Of a DNA stretch of 64,000 nucleotides, positions 30,640 to 40,325 are shown in pieces. This stretch comes from Ditylenchus dipsaci. Lineage: Eukaryota; Nematoda; Chromadorea; Rhabditida; Anguinidae. A program made the position numbers and the translations under genes. Under the pieces are notes generated by a model. It saw only the letters and a program-made list of their open reading frames with translations. It was not told the origin of the DNA and made no database searches. The DNA is taken from positions 62,001 to 126,000 of the forward strand of contig SADC01000101.1 in assembly GCA_004194705.1 (NCBI GenBank). Reading direction: 5' to 3'. Numbering within the stretch: position 1 is the stretch's first letter; every line of letters starts with the position of its first letter.

Positions 30640-30751
30640 AATAAGCGCCCCCCTTCTAATTACCGCCCCCTTCTAATTGCCGCCCCCCCCCCCCCCCTAG
30701 AGGTCGATCGGAAAATAAGCGCCCGGGCGGCAATTAGAGGAAATACGGTAG
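30640..30751. repeat. Right half of an ACCGTATTT-family MITE
   Basis: Ends GGCAATTAGAGGAAATACGG, preceded by inverted AATTACCGCCCCC units. Similar CTAATTGCCGCCC units at 29600-29640 may be the left half, split by the TTAA element. Another right-end fragment is at 31205-31231. Confidence 0.6.
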
Positions 30752-30775
30752 TTAAGTGCTCAGGTGGAATCTCTA

Positions 30776-30832
30776 CAGTCAAACTTTGATATAACGTACA
30801 CCCTGAGGATCAGGTCAGGTGTACGTTATAAT
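30776..30832. repeat. pogo-like MITE fragment
   Basis: CAGTCAAACTTTGATATAAC then GTGTACGTTATAA in inverse; the right terminus is missing, replaced by the minisatellite. Confidence 0.65.
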
Positions 30833-30840
30833 AGTCTTAA

Positions 30841-30948
30841 CAGGCGAGGGTTGGCGAGGTAGGCGAGGATAGGTGAGGATAGGCAAGGGCAGGCGAGGAT
30901 CATCGAGGATAGGCGAGGATAGGCAAAATAAGTGAAAATAGGCGCGCC
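30841..30948. repeat. 10-base minisatellite (AGGCGAGGAT)n
   Basis: About ten diverged units such as AGGCGAGGAT, AGGTGAGGAT and AGGCAAGGGC. Confidence 0.8.
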
Positions 30949-31653
30949 TGCAGACCAGTGTTTCCAAAAAACAGAACACAGAATTAACCACAGAATTTTT
31001 AAAAGTGCTCGTAATTGTGTTTTTTATGGTATTTTTGCTAATTTTTTGTGCGTTTTGTTCAGCGTTAAAAGCTGCAGTAGGGACCATACGCGTTTCGCAA
31101 ATTTTCCACTAAAACAGCAAGAAAATTTGACTTTTGTCCCGAAAAGTCAAAAACAGAATTCTGTTTTCTGTTTTTGACTTTTTCGGGGTAGTTAGAGAGG
31201 GGTGGTGGGAAATTAGAGGAAATACGGTAGCTGGGTCAAGGACTTTCTTTACAACCTAGTGATGCTAAGATACTTTACCGATTCAAGCTGATCGAGAAGG
31301 TTAGAAAGGAAAGCTCCTTCATAATACCGTAAAATAAGCTTTTTTTTGAGACCACGCATTTTCGGCAAAGTCAGCCAGCCAATAAGGTCATTTAAGTTGT
31401 CCACACCATTATGCCAAATTTCGAGTGTGTTGCAGATCACTTGGCTCAACTTATTTGGGTAAAAGTTGTAGGATAGCTTGTCAGGAATATAGACTTTCAG
31501 GTGGGAACACTTGTTGAATACCTCCAAATAGTTGTTGGTCAAAGGCATGTCTTTGGTGGAAAGAAAAACATATTGGCCAGTCCAAGTGTGCGCTATACTC
31601 TCTAGTTTTTGCACAGTGGCTTTCAAAGTGCTGCATAGCACAATATAAGTGAA

Positions 31654-33149
31654 TAGGGTTGTCGACCGGTCGAAATTTTCGACCGGTCGGGTCGAGTCGA
31701 AGGTCGAAAGTCGAAAATTTCGACCGGTCGGGTCGAGTCGAAGGTCGAAAGTCGAAATTTTCGACCGGTCGGGTCGAGTCGAAGGTCGAAAGTCGAAAAT
31801 TTCGACCGGTCGGTCGAGTCGAAGGTCGAAAGTCGAAATTTTCGACCGGTCGGGTCGAGTCGAAGGTCGAAAGTCGAAATTTTCGACCGGTCGGGTCGAG
31901 TCGAAGGTCGAAAGTCGAAAATTTCGACCGGTCGAGTCGAAGGTCGAAATTTTCGACTAGTCGGGTCCAAGGTCAAAATTTTTGACCGGTCGAGTCAAAA
32001 TTCGGACAAATGCACGTAACAGCACAACAAATTTTATTGAAATTAATTATCGCTTTGTTTTGTTTTTTTCGCCTTCTTCAAAATTTCGGGTACAGGCTAA
32101 TTGGTCGCTACAAAACTGGTCGTTTACAAAACTAGCCGTTTACAGAATTGGTCGTTTACAGAATTGATCGTTTACAGAATTAGTCGTTTGCAAAAGCGTA
32201 ACTTATTGATCCAGGGTTTGAAAATTTCTGTTTGCTCTATTCTTGACTTACACTATGTTTGATCTGGCATTGGTTGCTAATGATATCAAGGTCACCCGTT
32301 CATTCATTGATTACTTCTTGAAACGCCAATCCTGTAAACGACCAATTCTGTAAACGACCAATCCTGTAAACGACTAATTCTGTAAACGGCTAGTTTTGTA
32401 AACGACCAGTTTTGTAGCGACCAATCAGCCTGTACCCAAAATTTCATCCACCAGATTAGCTTTGATGATGTGCAGGTTAGCTGCCGTTTGCTTTGCCAAC
32501 CGAGATCTGAGTTCTTACTAAAATAGTGATTTTAAATACAAATTAACTACGCTGAACATGAATCTGACGTGTAATCTAACAGTTTTGCACATGAATGACC
32601 GACAACCTAGCGAAAATAAAACATTCTGGGCAAATCGGGCAAATCGCCCAAAAAGGTCAATTTGCCCTAAAAAGGTGCTGCAAAAAGACTTTTTTTGATG
32701 CTAAAATACTTTTTTTTGCTGCAAACGTTGTTTTGCTTCACGAGCCTTCTTCGCAGCATTTTTCACTAGAAATATCAATTATTATACATATTTCGCTGTC
32801 AATTTGTCGACAAAATTTTTATTATTTTTTCGGAACGAATAAACCATGATATTCAACCCAAAAATTGTGTGCTAAAAACAGTTTGTTGAGACAAAAATAC
32901 TGTTTTGACTTGTGCAGTTAAATTCGTGCAGGTTATGTAGTCCGAAAATTTATTCGTCGTGAGAACATATGCAATTGAAACAAAAAATTCCTTCGATGGA
33001 AGGTCGAAAGTCGAAATTTTCGACCGGTCGAGTCGAAGGTCGAAAGTCGAAATTTTCGACCGGTCGGGTCGAGTCGAAGGTCGAAAGTCGAAAAATTTCG
33101 ACTTTTCGACCTTAAAAGTCGAAATCGACCGGTCGAGTCGACAACCCTA
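31654..33149. mobile_element. hAT-type MITE with GACCGGTCGA words, inside a coding exon
   Basis: Ends TAGGGTTGTCGACCGGTCG and CGACCGGTCGAGTCGACAAC followed by CCTA are inverted; target duplication TAAGTGAA (31646-31653, 33150-33157). Subterminal arrays of TCGAAATTTTCGACCGGTCG units are much longer on the left (31660-31990) than on the right (33000-33140). Contains the nested element 32088-32437. Long ORFs over the arrays are repeat translations. Confidence 0.88.
32088..32437. mobile_element. Nested MITE with GGTCGTTTACA arrays
   Basis: Ends GGGTACAGGCTAATTGGTCG and CGACCAATCAGCCTGTACCC, target duplication AAAATTTC (32080-32087, 32438-32445). Each arm is four to five copies of TGGTCGTTTACAGAAT-like units, facing inward. 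The unique centre, 32210-32335, includes an open stretch starting MFDLALVANDIKVTRSFI. Confidence 0.9.
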
Positions 33150-34065
33150 TAAGTGAATGCTGAGCGAATATATCTGTGCTGCAAATAGGGCAAATTGTAT
33201 CGAATGAAGTAAATATTTCGCATTCATCATGCAAGGTCGAGCCATACGTAAAAAGTATTTCATCTAAATAGCCTTTCACGATGATGCTGTTAACAAACAT
33301 GTAGGGCGGTCGACTCTCAAAATGGTCTTCTCGGATGATATAGTTGAATTGTTTGTTGACCAGAGTTAGGTGCAGCAAAGTTTTGCGTCCAAAGTATTCA
33401 AGAATACTGATTAGCTGGTCGGTGAACAATTTAATCATAATGAAAATTTGTTGATTCTAAGTTTAGCAAAAATATTACAAATGCGATGAAAATTATTGGG
33501 CAGACAATTTTTTCACACATTTTCATTATCTTTTTTCAAACATAAACTTTCCTACTTGGCGATCTGTCGGTCGACTGATTTTAAAACAAGTATTCTGGGC
33601 TTACCCAGTGTTTTCATGATTGGCCATGTTACCTGACACGTAGCGTCGAATATATGACAGTAGCGTCGAATTTTCATTTCAATAATCGGATGCAAGAATA
33701 CAACAATGAAACCAGGCAAAAGAGTGTATCTACTAGATACTATCTAGGTATCTTCTTTTTCGAGATCATATATTTTATATCTATCGAACAATAGTAACAT
33801 CCAAACAAAAAAATTAATGACTACCAATCGAAAATAGGGTTGTATAAGTATTATTCTCGGCGAAAATTAAATTTTATAAAAATTGAAATTTTTAAAAAAG
33901 GGGTACATGTTTGTAGGATTTCGGACCATTATTATGTCCTTTTCTTAACAGAAATTTTTATAGCTGTTTACTCAACTGTAAAGTTATTCATTGGCCATTT
34001 TTGCATAGAATTCGAAAATGTTATCAGAATACAGATCAGTCTTTCAAAAATCGAAAAAACATTCA

Positions 34066-34320
34066 TACCGTATTTCATTTAATTTCTCTCCCCCCCCCCT
34101 TTAATTACTCCCCCCCTAACTTCAAGTGGTCTGAAATTTCTGTTTTCATTTACTGTTTGAGCTGTGTAAAAAGTGCCTGAGAGGGATTTTAAAAATCTAA
34201 CAGGCACTTTTTACACAGCTCAGACAGTAAATGAAAAAAGAAATTTCAGGCCACCTAAAGTTTGAAAAAATTGCATGCCTCTAATTACTCCCCGGGGGAG
34301 AAATTAGAGGAAATACGGTA
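34066..34320. mobile_element. ACCGTATTT-family MITE, hairpin variant
   Basis: TACCGTATTTCATTTAATTT and AATTAGAGGAAATACGGTA ends; interior hairpin around AAAAAGTGCCTG/CAGGCACTTTT. The same interior is in the 39023-39862 copy. Confidence 0.85.
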
Positions 34321-34741
34321 CCTTATTTTTATAACTTACCTCTTCAAAATTTATGTGGTATAGCTTTTAATTTCGGTTTACTTTTTTTATATAGCTATTG
34401 GTAAGCTAACAAATCATAATGTAGCCTATTGTTTTAGCTACCGTCTCAGTGCTAACTAACCTACTAGCTATCCAGCAAAAGCAGTCAAAATTACAGTGAG
34501 AGAACTTGATTTTGACTGTGTAAAGGATATTTGTGGGATATACCGGATGAATGTTTTTGTAATTTTTTGTGTTTTTCGTGAAATTTTTCGAAAGACATCT
34601 GTAACCTGATAACATTTTCGGATTTGTGTCCCGCTGGAATCTGAGGGAAGCTTCACAAAATATTTTTCAATTAAATTTGTTCGATGACGTAACTTTCGAA
34701 GAAAACTATTCAAAATTTATAATTTTTAATGGCTGTAACTA

Positions 34742-35101
34742 CAGGGTGGCGCAAGAAATTCGGCCGATTTTAAACAGCCGTAACTTTTTTGATAGACCGT
34801 TTTTCGAATTTCTGTTTTCTCCAATGGGTTTGTCTGACGGGCGATTTTGTTTAGTGTATAATGTCAAAAACACGATTTTCGCTTGGTCCCCCTGTGGTTC
34901 GGGTTTTAGCCATCTAGGGCCACCTACAGACCAGTACCAGAACCACAGGGGGACCAAGCGAAAAACATGTTTTTGACATTATATACACTAAACGAAATCG
35001 CCCGTCAAGACAAACCGATAAGAGAAAACAGAAATTCGAAAAACGGTCTATGAAAAAAGTTACGGTCGTTTAAAATCGGCCGAATTTCTTGCGCCACCCT
35101 G
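34742..35101. mobile_element. Mariner-like palindromic MITE
   Basis: Almost complete palindrome: CAGGGTGGCGCAAGAAATTC and GAATTTCTTGCGCCACCCTG with TA on each side (34740-34741, 35102-35103). Inner arms pair through CTTGGTCCCCCTGTGGTTC. The ORF 34626-34976 is on this repeat. Confidence 0.88.
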
Positions 35102-35107
35102 TAAAAA

Positions 35108-35488
35108 CACGCACCAAAATACTGATTTCCCGCAGTAAAATACTTATATACATAAATAAGAGTATTTCTCAGTGTTTTCAAAATTGTAAAATTTACTTTT
35201 TCGGATCAACATGTAGCCCTGAATCTCTAGTTTCTAATGAGATATCAACTGGCTCAATGTGATGTGTGAAAGTGAGAGCACCAATGTTTTGAAAAACGCG
35301 AAGTATTTTCGTAAAAATAGATTTTCCACGACGTTTTTCTTAATGCATTGAGCCAGTTGATAGCTCATTAGAAACTAGAACCTCATGGCTACATGTTAAC
35401 TGAAAATATAAATTTTACGATTGGAAAAACACCGAGAAATACTCTTGTTTATGTATTTACTGCGGAAAATCAGTATTTTAGTGCGTGA
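35108..35488. repeat. Long imperfect palindrome
   Basis: CACGCACCAAAATACTGATT and AATCAGTATTTTAGTGCGTG are outer ends; inner arms pair through CAACTGGCTCAATG/CATTGAGCCAGTTG. No ORF. Confidence 0.8.
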
Positions 35489-35639
35489 AATCAATTTTAG
35501 CCATTTTTAATTGTAAAATTGATTTTTTCAGTCATTTTTGGAAAATCGCGACAGTCAAGAATCGTAAAATTTTTATTAATTTAACTGTTAATTAGAAATA
35601 CCGTAACAGAAAAGAGATTTAAACAGTTTAACTTTTACA

Positions 35640-35850
35640 CATTAATTTTTATTCATTCTTCACACCAAATCAAGAGAAGAACATTTGGTCTGAAGAAAAA
35701 ACGAGTTTGACCAGACATACGAGATCAAAACATCGGCTGGAGAAATTCATCGAACACTGCATCAATTAATAATCAATTTTAGCTTTTCAGAGTGGAGTCG
35801 CGTTACGACCAAACTCCAACAACTTCGATCGTTCACCTGGCTCGGACATA
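35640..35850. repeat. Diverged copy of the 26100-26630 segment
   Basis: Shares GACCAGA-ATAC-GA patterns, an AATAATCAAT stretch and GTGGAGTC...AACTTCGA in the same order as 26150-26600. Minus-strand reading gives LQPMF then a stop. Likely a decayed duplicate. Confidence 0.45.
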
Positions 35851-36603
35851 GATATCTTTGATCAGTATAGTTTCAAAGAATTCTGATTTGGACGGTTGTT
35901 TCAAAGCTCTAGATCTTTGCCAATAAAGCGAATGCACAAGTCTCGATATAACGATACCTTTTTAAAATAAAGTGTCGTCATATAGACACTTGCGGGTCAA
36001 TGTTTTCAAACTATAAAATCTATGAATAACTGATCAAAAAATCAGATTCTTACAAAAATTAAAACTGACTGAAAACAGCTGGCTGCAAAAAAACTTTAAA
36101 ATCTATGGCAAAAATGTGTCGGTCTGAAATGTGGTGAGCAGATGATCGAAATTTTTGGGCGGTCGTTACATGGGACATGCGACTGCATATTATATATTGT
36201 GTAAGATAATTTTAAAATTACATAATAATAAAAAATCACAGCCCTAATGAAACAAAAAGTGTTATTAGATCATTTAGCCACAAGTTTGAGATTTCGTGAA
36301 AGTTTTACCCGAACTCATTCCACAACCAAATTTTTACAATAAGTTATATACTGGTAAGCAATTTGGCCACTATAGCAGTTTACGAAGATATAGCAATTTC
36401 CTTAAAACAGGCACTTTTGGCAACAAAAATAACAAGAATAACTAAATTGTGATTTGTATTTACAACAAAACATTGACTGTGAGCACAAACAAAGATTACC
36501 AATTTATTAAAGAATAAACAACAAAATAAGCGTAAGAAATGGTCGCCGAACAAATTTTTTTTTTTTCATAAAACAATAAATTTTGGTTTAAAAAAATTAT
36601 ATT
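35850..36603. other. No gene seen
   Basis: AT-rich. A pogo-like remnant (CTCGATATAACG) lies near 35942, with a possible right end near 36183 (GCGACTGCATATT). Confidence 0.35.
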
Positions 36604-36607
36604 TTAA

Positions 36608-38292
36608 CACTCGGAAAGCCATGCGTAGTAATTGCTGCGTCGGAAGCAGAATTTCACGCTCTACACGATGGTACTTTTATTTTTTTATTTAGACATAAAT
36701 GTGCCGAGATATTAATGATTTAAAATTGGTCGAAAACGGCCCTCCAAAAACAACAATTCGGTTGATTCATTCATGTGGTACTCACCCAAATTTATACTTT
36801 TTCTAGACGTTTAGCATCTTAAAGTGATGGGCATGAACAGGGCTATCGAATAGGTGCAAGCATCCAAGGCAGTAGTGGTGAAATCCTGGACATATATGCA
36901 TTTATAGGCTAAAATCCAGATTTCTGAAAATCACAATCCACTCACTAAAATTCTCATAACTTTTCTCAGTGACCACTTCCAACCATTTTCTCAGGCCTAT
37001 CAGATAGCACAGCTTCAGGGCTACACAATGAGCACTAATAAGCCGTATGGTGAAGAAAAAATATTGCCAAAAGTCGATTTCCACTTCAGGGATTGCTATC
37101 GTTCGGAATGCTAGATTTCAACCAAACATGAAGGAATGTAAAGGCAAAACAACGACAAAACCGAATATCATTTTTCCAGCCAAATACATATGCAACGTCA
37201 CAAAACAACACAACTCATCCACAAGCTGGCAGACCAATTGATGACTGGACAAAAAGCAGAAAGAGCAAAATCGGAACACTGGATTGCAAAAACTTTTTCG
37301 CAGATATCAGGCCACTACGACAGGTTTGAGAAGAAATGCAAACGTATTTATTATCATTGAATTTAGTCTTCACACAAATGAATGCGACCACGAAAGAATC
37401 TCCAAAGTGGTGCCATATCTGCAATAAGGTGGGAAGGGGTGACCGCGTACGCAGCTGCAGCAAATGTGAGAAACTTGCTTGTGAAGACCACATCGTGATG
37501 CTAGTGCTTTGCACCAAGTGCAGCCGTGTGGGAGAAGATGAGCATCTACATCTGCCGAAGCCTGTCGCTGCCACTGGTTATTGCCAAGTCTGCCAAGCAA
37601 TGAGTCGAAAACGCTGTAGCAGGTGTCAGAAACATTACTGCAGAAAGCATCAGCACAAACAAACGAAGAAAAATGCGATCAGTGCAGATAAGTTGTGTTG
37701 TTTTGTGACGTTGCATATGTATTTGGCTGGAAAATGATATTCGGTTTTGTCGTTGTTTTGCCTTTACATTCCTTCATGTTTGGTTGAAATCTAGCATTCC
37801 GAACGATAGCAATCCCTGAAGTGGAAATCGACTTTTGGCAATATTTTTTCTTCACCATACGGCTTATTAGTGCTCATTGTGTAGCCCTGAAGCTGTGCTA
37901 TCTGATAGGCCTGAGAAATGGTTGGAAGTGGTCACTGAGAAAAGTTATGAGAATTTTAGTGAGTGGATTGTGATTTTCAGAAATCTGGATTTTAGCCTAT
38001 AAATGCATATATGTCCAGGATTTCACCACTACTGCCTTGGATGCTTGCACCTATTCGATAGCCCTGTTCATGCCCATCACTTTAAGATGCTAAACGTCTA
38101 GAAAAAGTATAAATTGGGTGAGTACACATGAATGAATCAACCGAATTGTTGTTTTTGGAGGGCCGTTTTCGACCAATTTTAAATCATTAATATCTCGGCA
38201 CATTTATGTCTAAATAAAAATAAAAGTACCATCGTGTAGAGCGTGAAATTCTGCTTCCGACGCAGCAATTACTACGCATGGCTTTCCGAGTG
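36608..38292 (+). mobile_element. TTAA element with ~605-bp inverted repeats and a piggyBac cysteine-rich ORF
   Basis: TTAA (36604-36607, 38293-38296) flanks CACTCGGAAAGCCATGCG and its exact inverse. The left arm, 36608-37215, and right arm, 37691-38292, are nearly identical, differing mainly by homopolymer length. Only about 475 bases lie between, holding the ORF 37336-37737. TTAA duplication plus a piggyBac-type cysteine-rich domain identify the class. Such long, near-identical arms suggest recent origin. No catalytic domain. Confidence 0.9.
37336..37737 (+). CDS. Duplicated piggyBac cysteine-rich domain ORF
   Basis: 133 codons from ATG 37336 to TGA 37735-37737; an in-frame stop lies just upstream. 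Two zinc-binding modules follow each other: WCHICNKVGRGDRVRSCSKC then CEKLACEDH and LCTKC (residues about 25-63), and YCQVCQAMSRKRCSRCQKHY with CRKHQH (about 84-110). Both follow the C-x2-C...C-x2-C...C-x2-H order of the piggyBac C-terminal domain, which recognises transposon ends; the second lacks its last C-x2-C pair. Basic residues dominate the second module. The last ~15 codons run into the right inverted repeat. A possible DNA-binding peptide with no nuclease; expression is unknown. Confidence 0.7.
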   Translation: MQTYLLSLNLVFTQMNATTKESPKWCHICNKVGRGDRVRSCSKCEKLACEDHIVMLVLCTKCSRVGEDEHLHLPKPVAATGYCQVCQAMSRKRCSRCQKHYCRKHQHKQTKKNAISADKLCCFVTLHMYLAGK

Positions 38293-38800
38293 TTAAAAAG
38301 TATGCAAAAAATCCATATGCATGATGTTATAACAGCCATTTTCTGGTTTGGTTGCAGAGAAGAAGTTGTGGCGTGAAGATGGGAGCTTAATTAAAATAAT
38401 AATTAGTTACATTTACACTTATTAGTGCTAACATTTAGGCATTCAAACATAATGTAAAGGGGTAAATAACTTAAAATATAAGAACAAACGAAACCCTCTC
38501 TATTATAACCTCCAAATGGATCCGACGTTTTTACCCACTTTTGAAGTCTTGAAGCTGTCTTTGACATCTTATCTAAAAATCGCAAGCAATTTTCTGGGCC
38601 GTTTTTTGTAAAAGACGACAGTTTTACAAAGCCAGCTGAGGGTCGATGTTGAAGGGTGCTGTAATATAGGGTGGCAGGACAATAATAAGGTGGATAAAAG
38701 GCAGATAATAAGGGCAAGACTGTAAATTTTCAGAGTATTCACATATGCCTGCAACCAATCTTTGATTTATAAAACATCCAAAATAAGAGAGAGTGCGTTA

Positions 38801-38900
38801 CAGTAGAACTCGTTATAAGATACACCCAATATAAGATACACCTCGTTATAAGATCCAGCTGGGGTCGTCCCTGGGTGTATCTTATAACGAGGTTTGACTG
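38801..38900. mobile_element. pogo-like MITE, 100 bp
   Basis: CAGTAGAACTCGTTATAAGA and TCTTATAACGAGGTTTGACTG (last 20 shown shifted by one) are inverted; TA at 38799-38800 and 38901-38902. Confidence 0.85.
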
Positions 38901-39022
38901 TACTTCAAAACTATATTATCTCGAATAAAAAAATCCGAAACAACCACAAGCATAAACTTGTAGGGAACGGCATAATTATAGCAGAAAGTTCAAGTTTTAG
39001 ATAAAATCTTGCAATAGCCAAT

Positions 39023-39862
39023 TACCGTACTTACTCTAATTGGCTTGAGTTCAGAATCCCCCCCCCCACGGGGACTGATCAGGTGGAGGAGATAACTTCA
39101 TATTCGTGTTTCTCGACCCGAGATCATGATTGCGAGAAGTACTCTTGACCATAAATGCATATAGAGTCTTATTTTGCCACGGCCCAGTTGAAAACATGGT
39201 GAGGCAGTCGAAGAATATAGATATTCAAATTTATAATGTTCTGCCATAAAAGTGGCCCCTTTTATTCCTTCCCCTCCCATACAGCCCTTATTCCCTTTTA
39301 AATTCAAAAGGCGCCAATTTGTATTTTTTCAAATTTTGACTAAAAACCATGATACCCCCCTGTGGTTCGAAAAAAAATTTTTATCTCAGAACCAAAAAAC
39401 AGCCGGCTTTCTCATGAAATCGGGGTCGAGAAACACGAATATGAAGTTATCTCCTCCACCTGATCAGTCCCGTGGGGGATTCTGAACTGCAACCCTCTAA
39501 TTATCCCCGGGCAAAAAGAGGGGCAAAAATAAGCTGATTTGGTAAGAGTTGGTATAATTAGACCTCAACCAATTTTCAAAATTCAAGACGCTCTACATAA
39601 CGGACGCTCTCTATAACGGACAAAAGTCGGTCCTTTGGGTCCGTTATAGAGAACGTCGACTGTAATTATAATAATGAAATTTTTTCAAACTTCAAGTGGT
39701 CTGAAACTTCTTTTTTCATCCAATGTTTGAGCTATGTAAAGTGCCTGTTAGATTTTTAAAGATCCTTTGGAGGCAGGTTTTACACAGCTCAAGCAGTAAA
39801 CAAAAACAGACATTTTAGGCCACTTGAAGTTGTGGTGGGGCATAATTAGAGTAAATACGGTA
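39023..39862. mobile_element. ACCGTATTT-family MITE with nested repeats
   Basis: TACCGTACTTACTCTAATTG and AATTAGAGTAAATACGGTA ends. Inside: an inverted pair 39051-39120/39422-39485 (arms through CTGATCAGGTGGAGGAG), enclosing the segment shared with 1061-1213, and a pogo-like fragment at about 39588-39661 (CTCTCTATAACGGAC to GTCGACTGTA). Confidence 0.7.
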
Positions 39863-40325
39863 GCAAAATATAGTTATGAGTAATTAGAAATGTGTGCTAA
39901 AACAAGCTACAAAAAGTACCCAAAACAGTCAGGTCTTCAAGTAAAAAGAACATTAAATCACCAAAATCCATAAAAATCGGGCGATTCATAAAAAAAACCT
40001 CACTAAACAACAAAATGTGTGATATACCATGGCAGACTCTTGGAAGCAGAAAAATTCCCGAAATTCAATTTCACATCGATTAGCAGAAAGACGAAAAATA
40101 TATATAGTCACAAATAATCTCAAAAATGGGTAAAAAACATGTAACACACTTCCCAGGTCACTAAAATTTTACAAACACAATCATACCTAGAGAGACACAG
40201 ATCCATATAAAATAGAGACAGTTGGAGATCAAATTTTTATCTTTCCATAACAACCAACCTGTTTGCAACAAAGTGAATTGACTGAATATAGATAATGAAC
40301 AATAGCCCTCTGCATGAAGCAGCTT

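Larger units (their letters stand above)
31249..33438 (-). pseudogene. F-box-like gene split by a hAT-type MITE
   Basis: The 5' part, 33438 down to 33150, encodes MIKLFTDQLISILEYFGRKT, then LLHLTLVNKQFNYIIRE, an F-box-like opening (leucine-rich helix, LV-x-K-x-F-N). The 3' part, 31645 down to 31249, encodes a leucine-rich tail (SHLKVYIPDKLSYNFY, ending SVKYLSITRL). Between them lies the MITE 31654-33149 with its duplicated target. Removing the element and one target copy joins the halves, except that one further base is missing. The restored length would be about 228 residues. F-box proteins are substrate adaptors of SCF ubiquitin ligases, with leucine-rich tails choosing targets. Splicing out of the MITE is unlikely: no GT/AG pair sits at its edges. 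Confidence 0.65.

Noticed and set aside
31649..31985. Long ORFs in several frames over 31.65-31.99 kb
   Set aside because: They translate the GACCGGTCGA array of a MITE; the reading repeats with the unit.
31660..31990. CRISPR-like regular array
   Set aside because: Units are contiguous palindromic words without unique spacers, in an animal genome, inside a MITE with target duplication.
34626..34976. 116-codon ORF
   Set aside because: Runs through the mariner-like palindrome; no codon or motif support.
37215..37574. 119-codon minus-strand ORF
   Set aside because: Antisense of the cysteine-rich ORF; the plus strand has the recognisable zinc-binding pattern.
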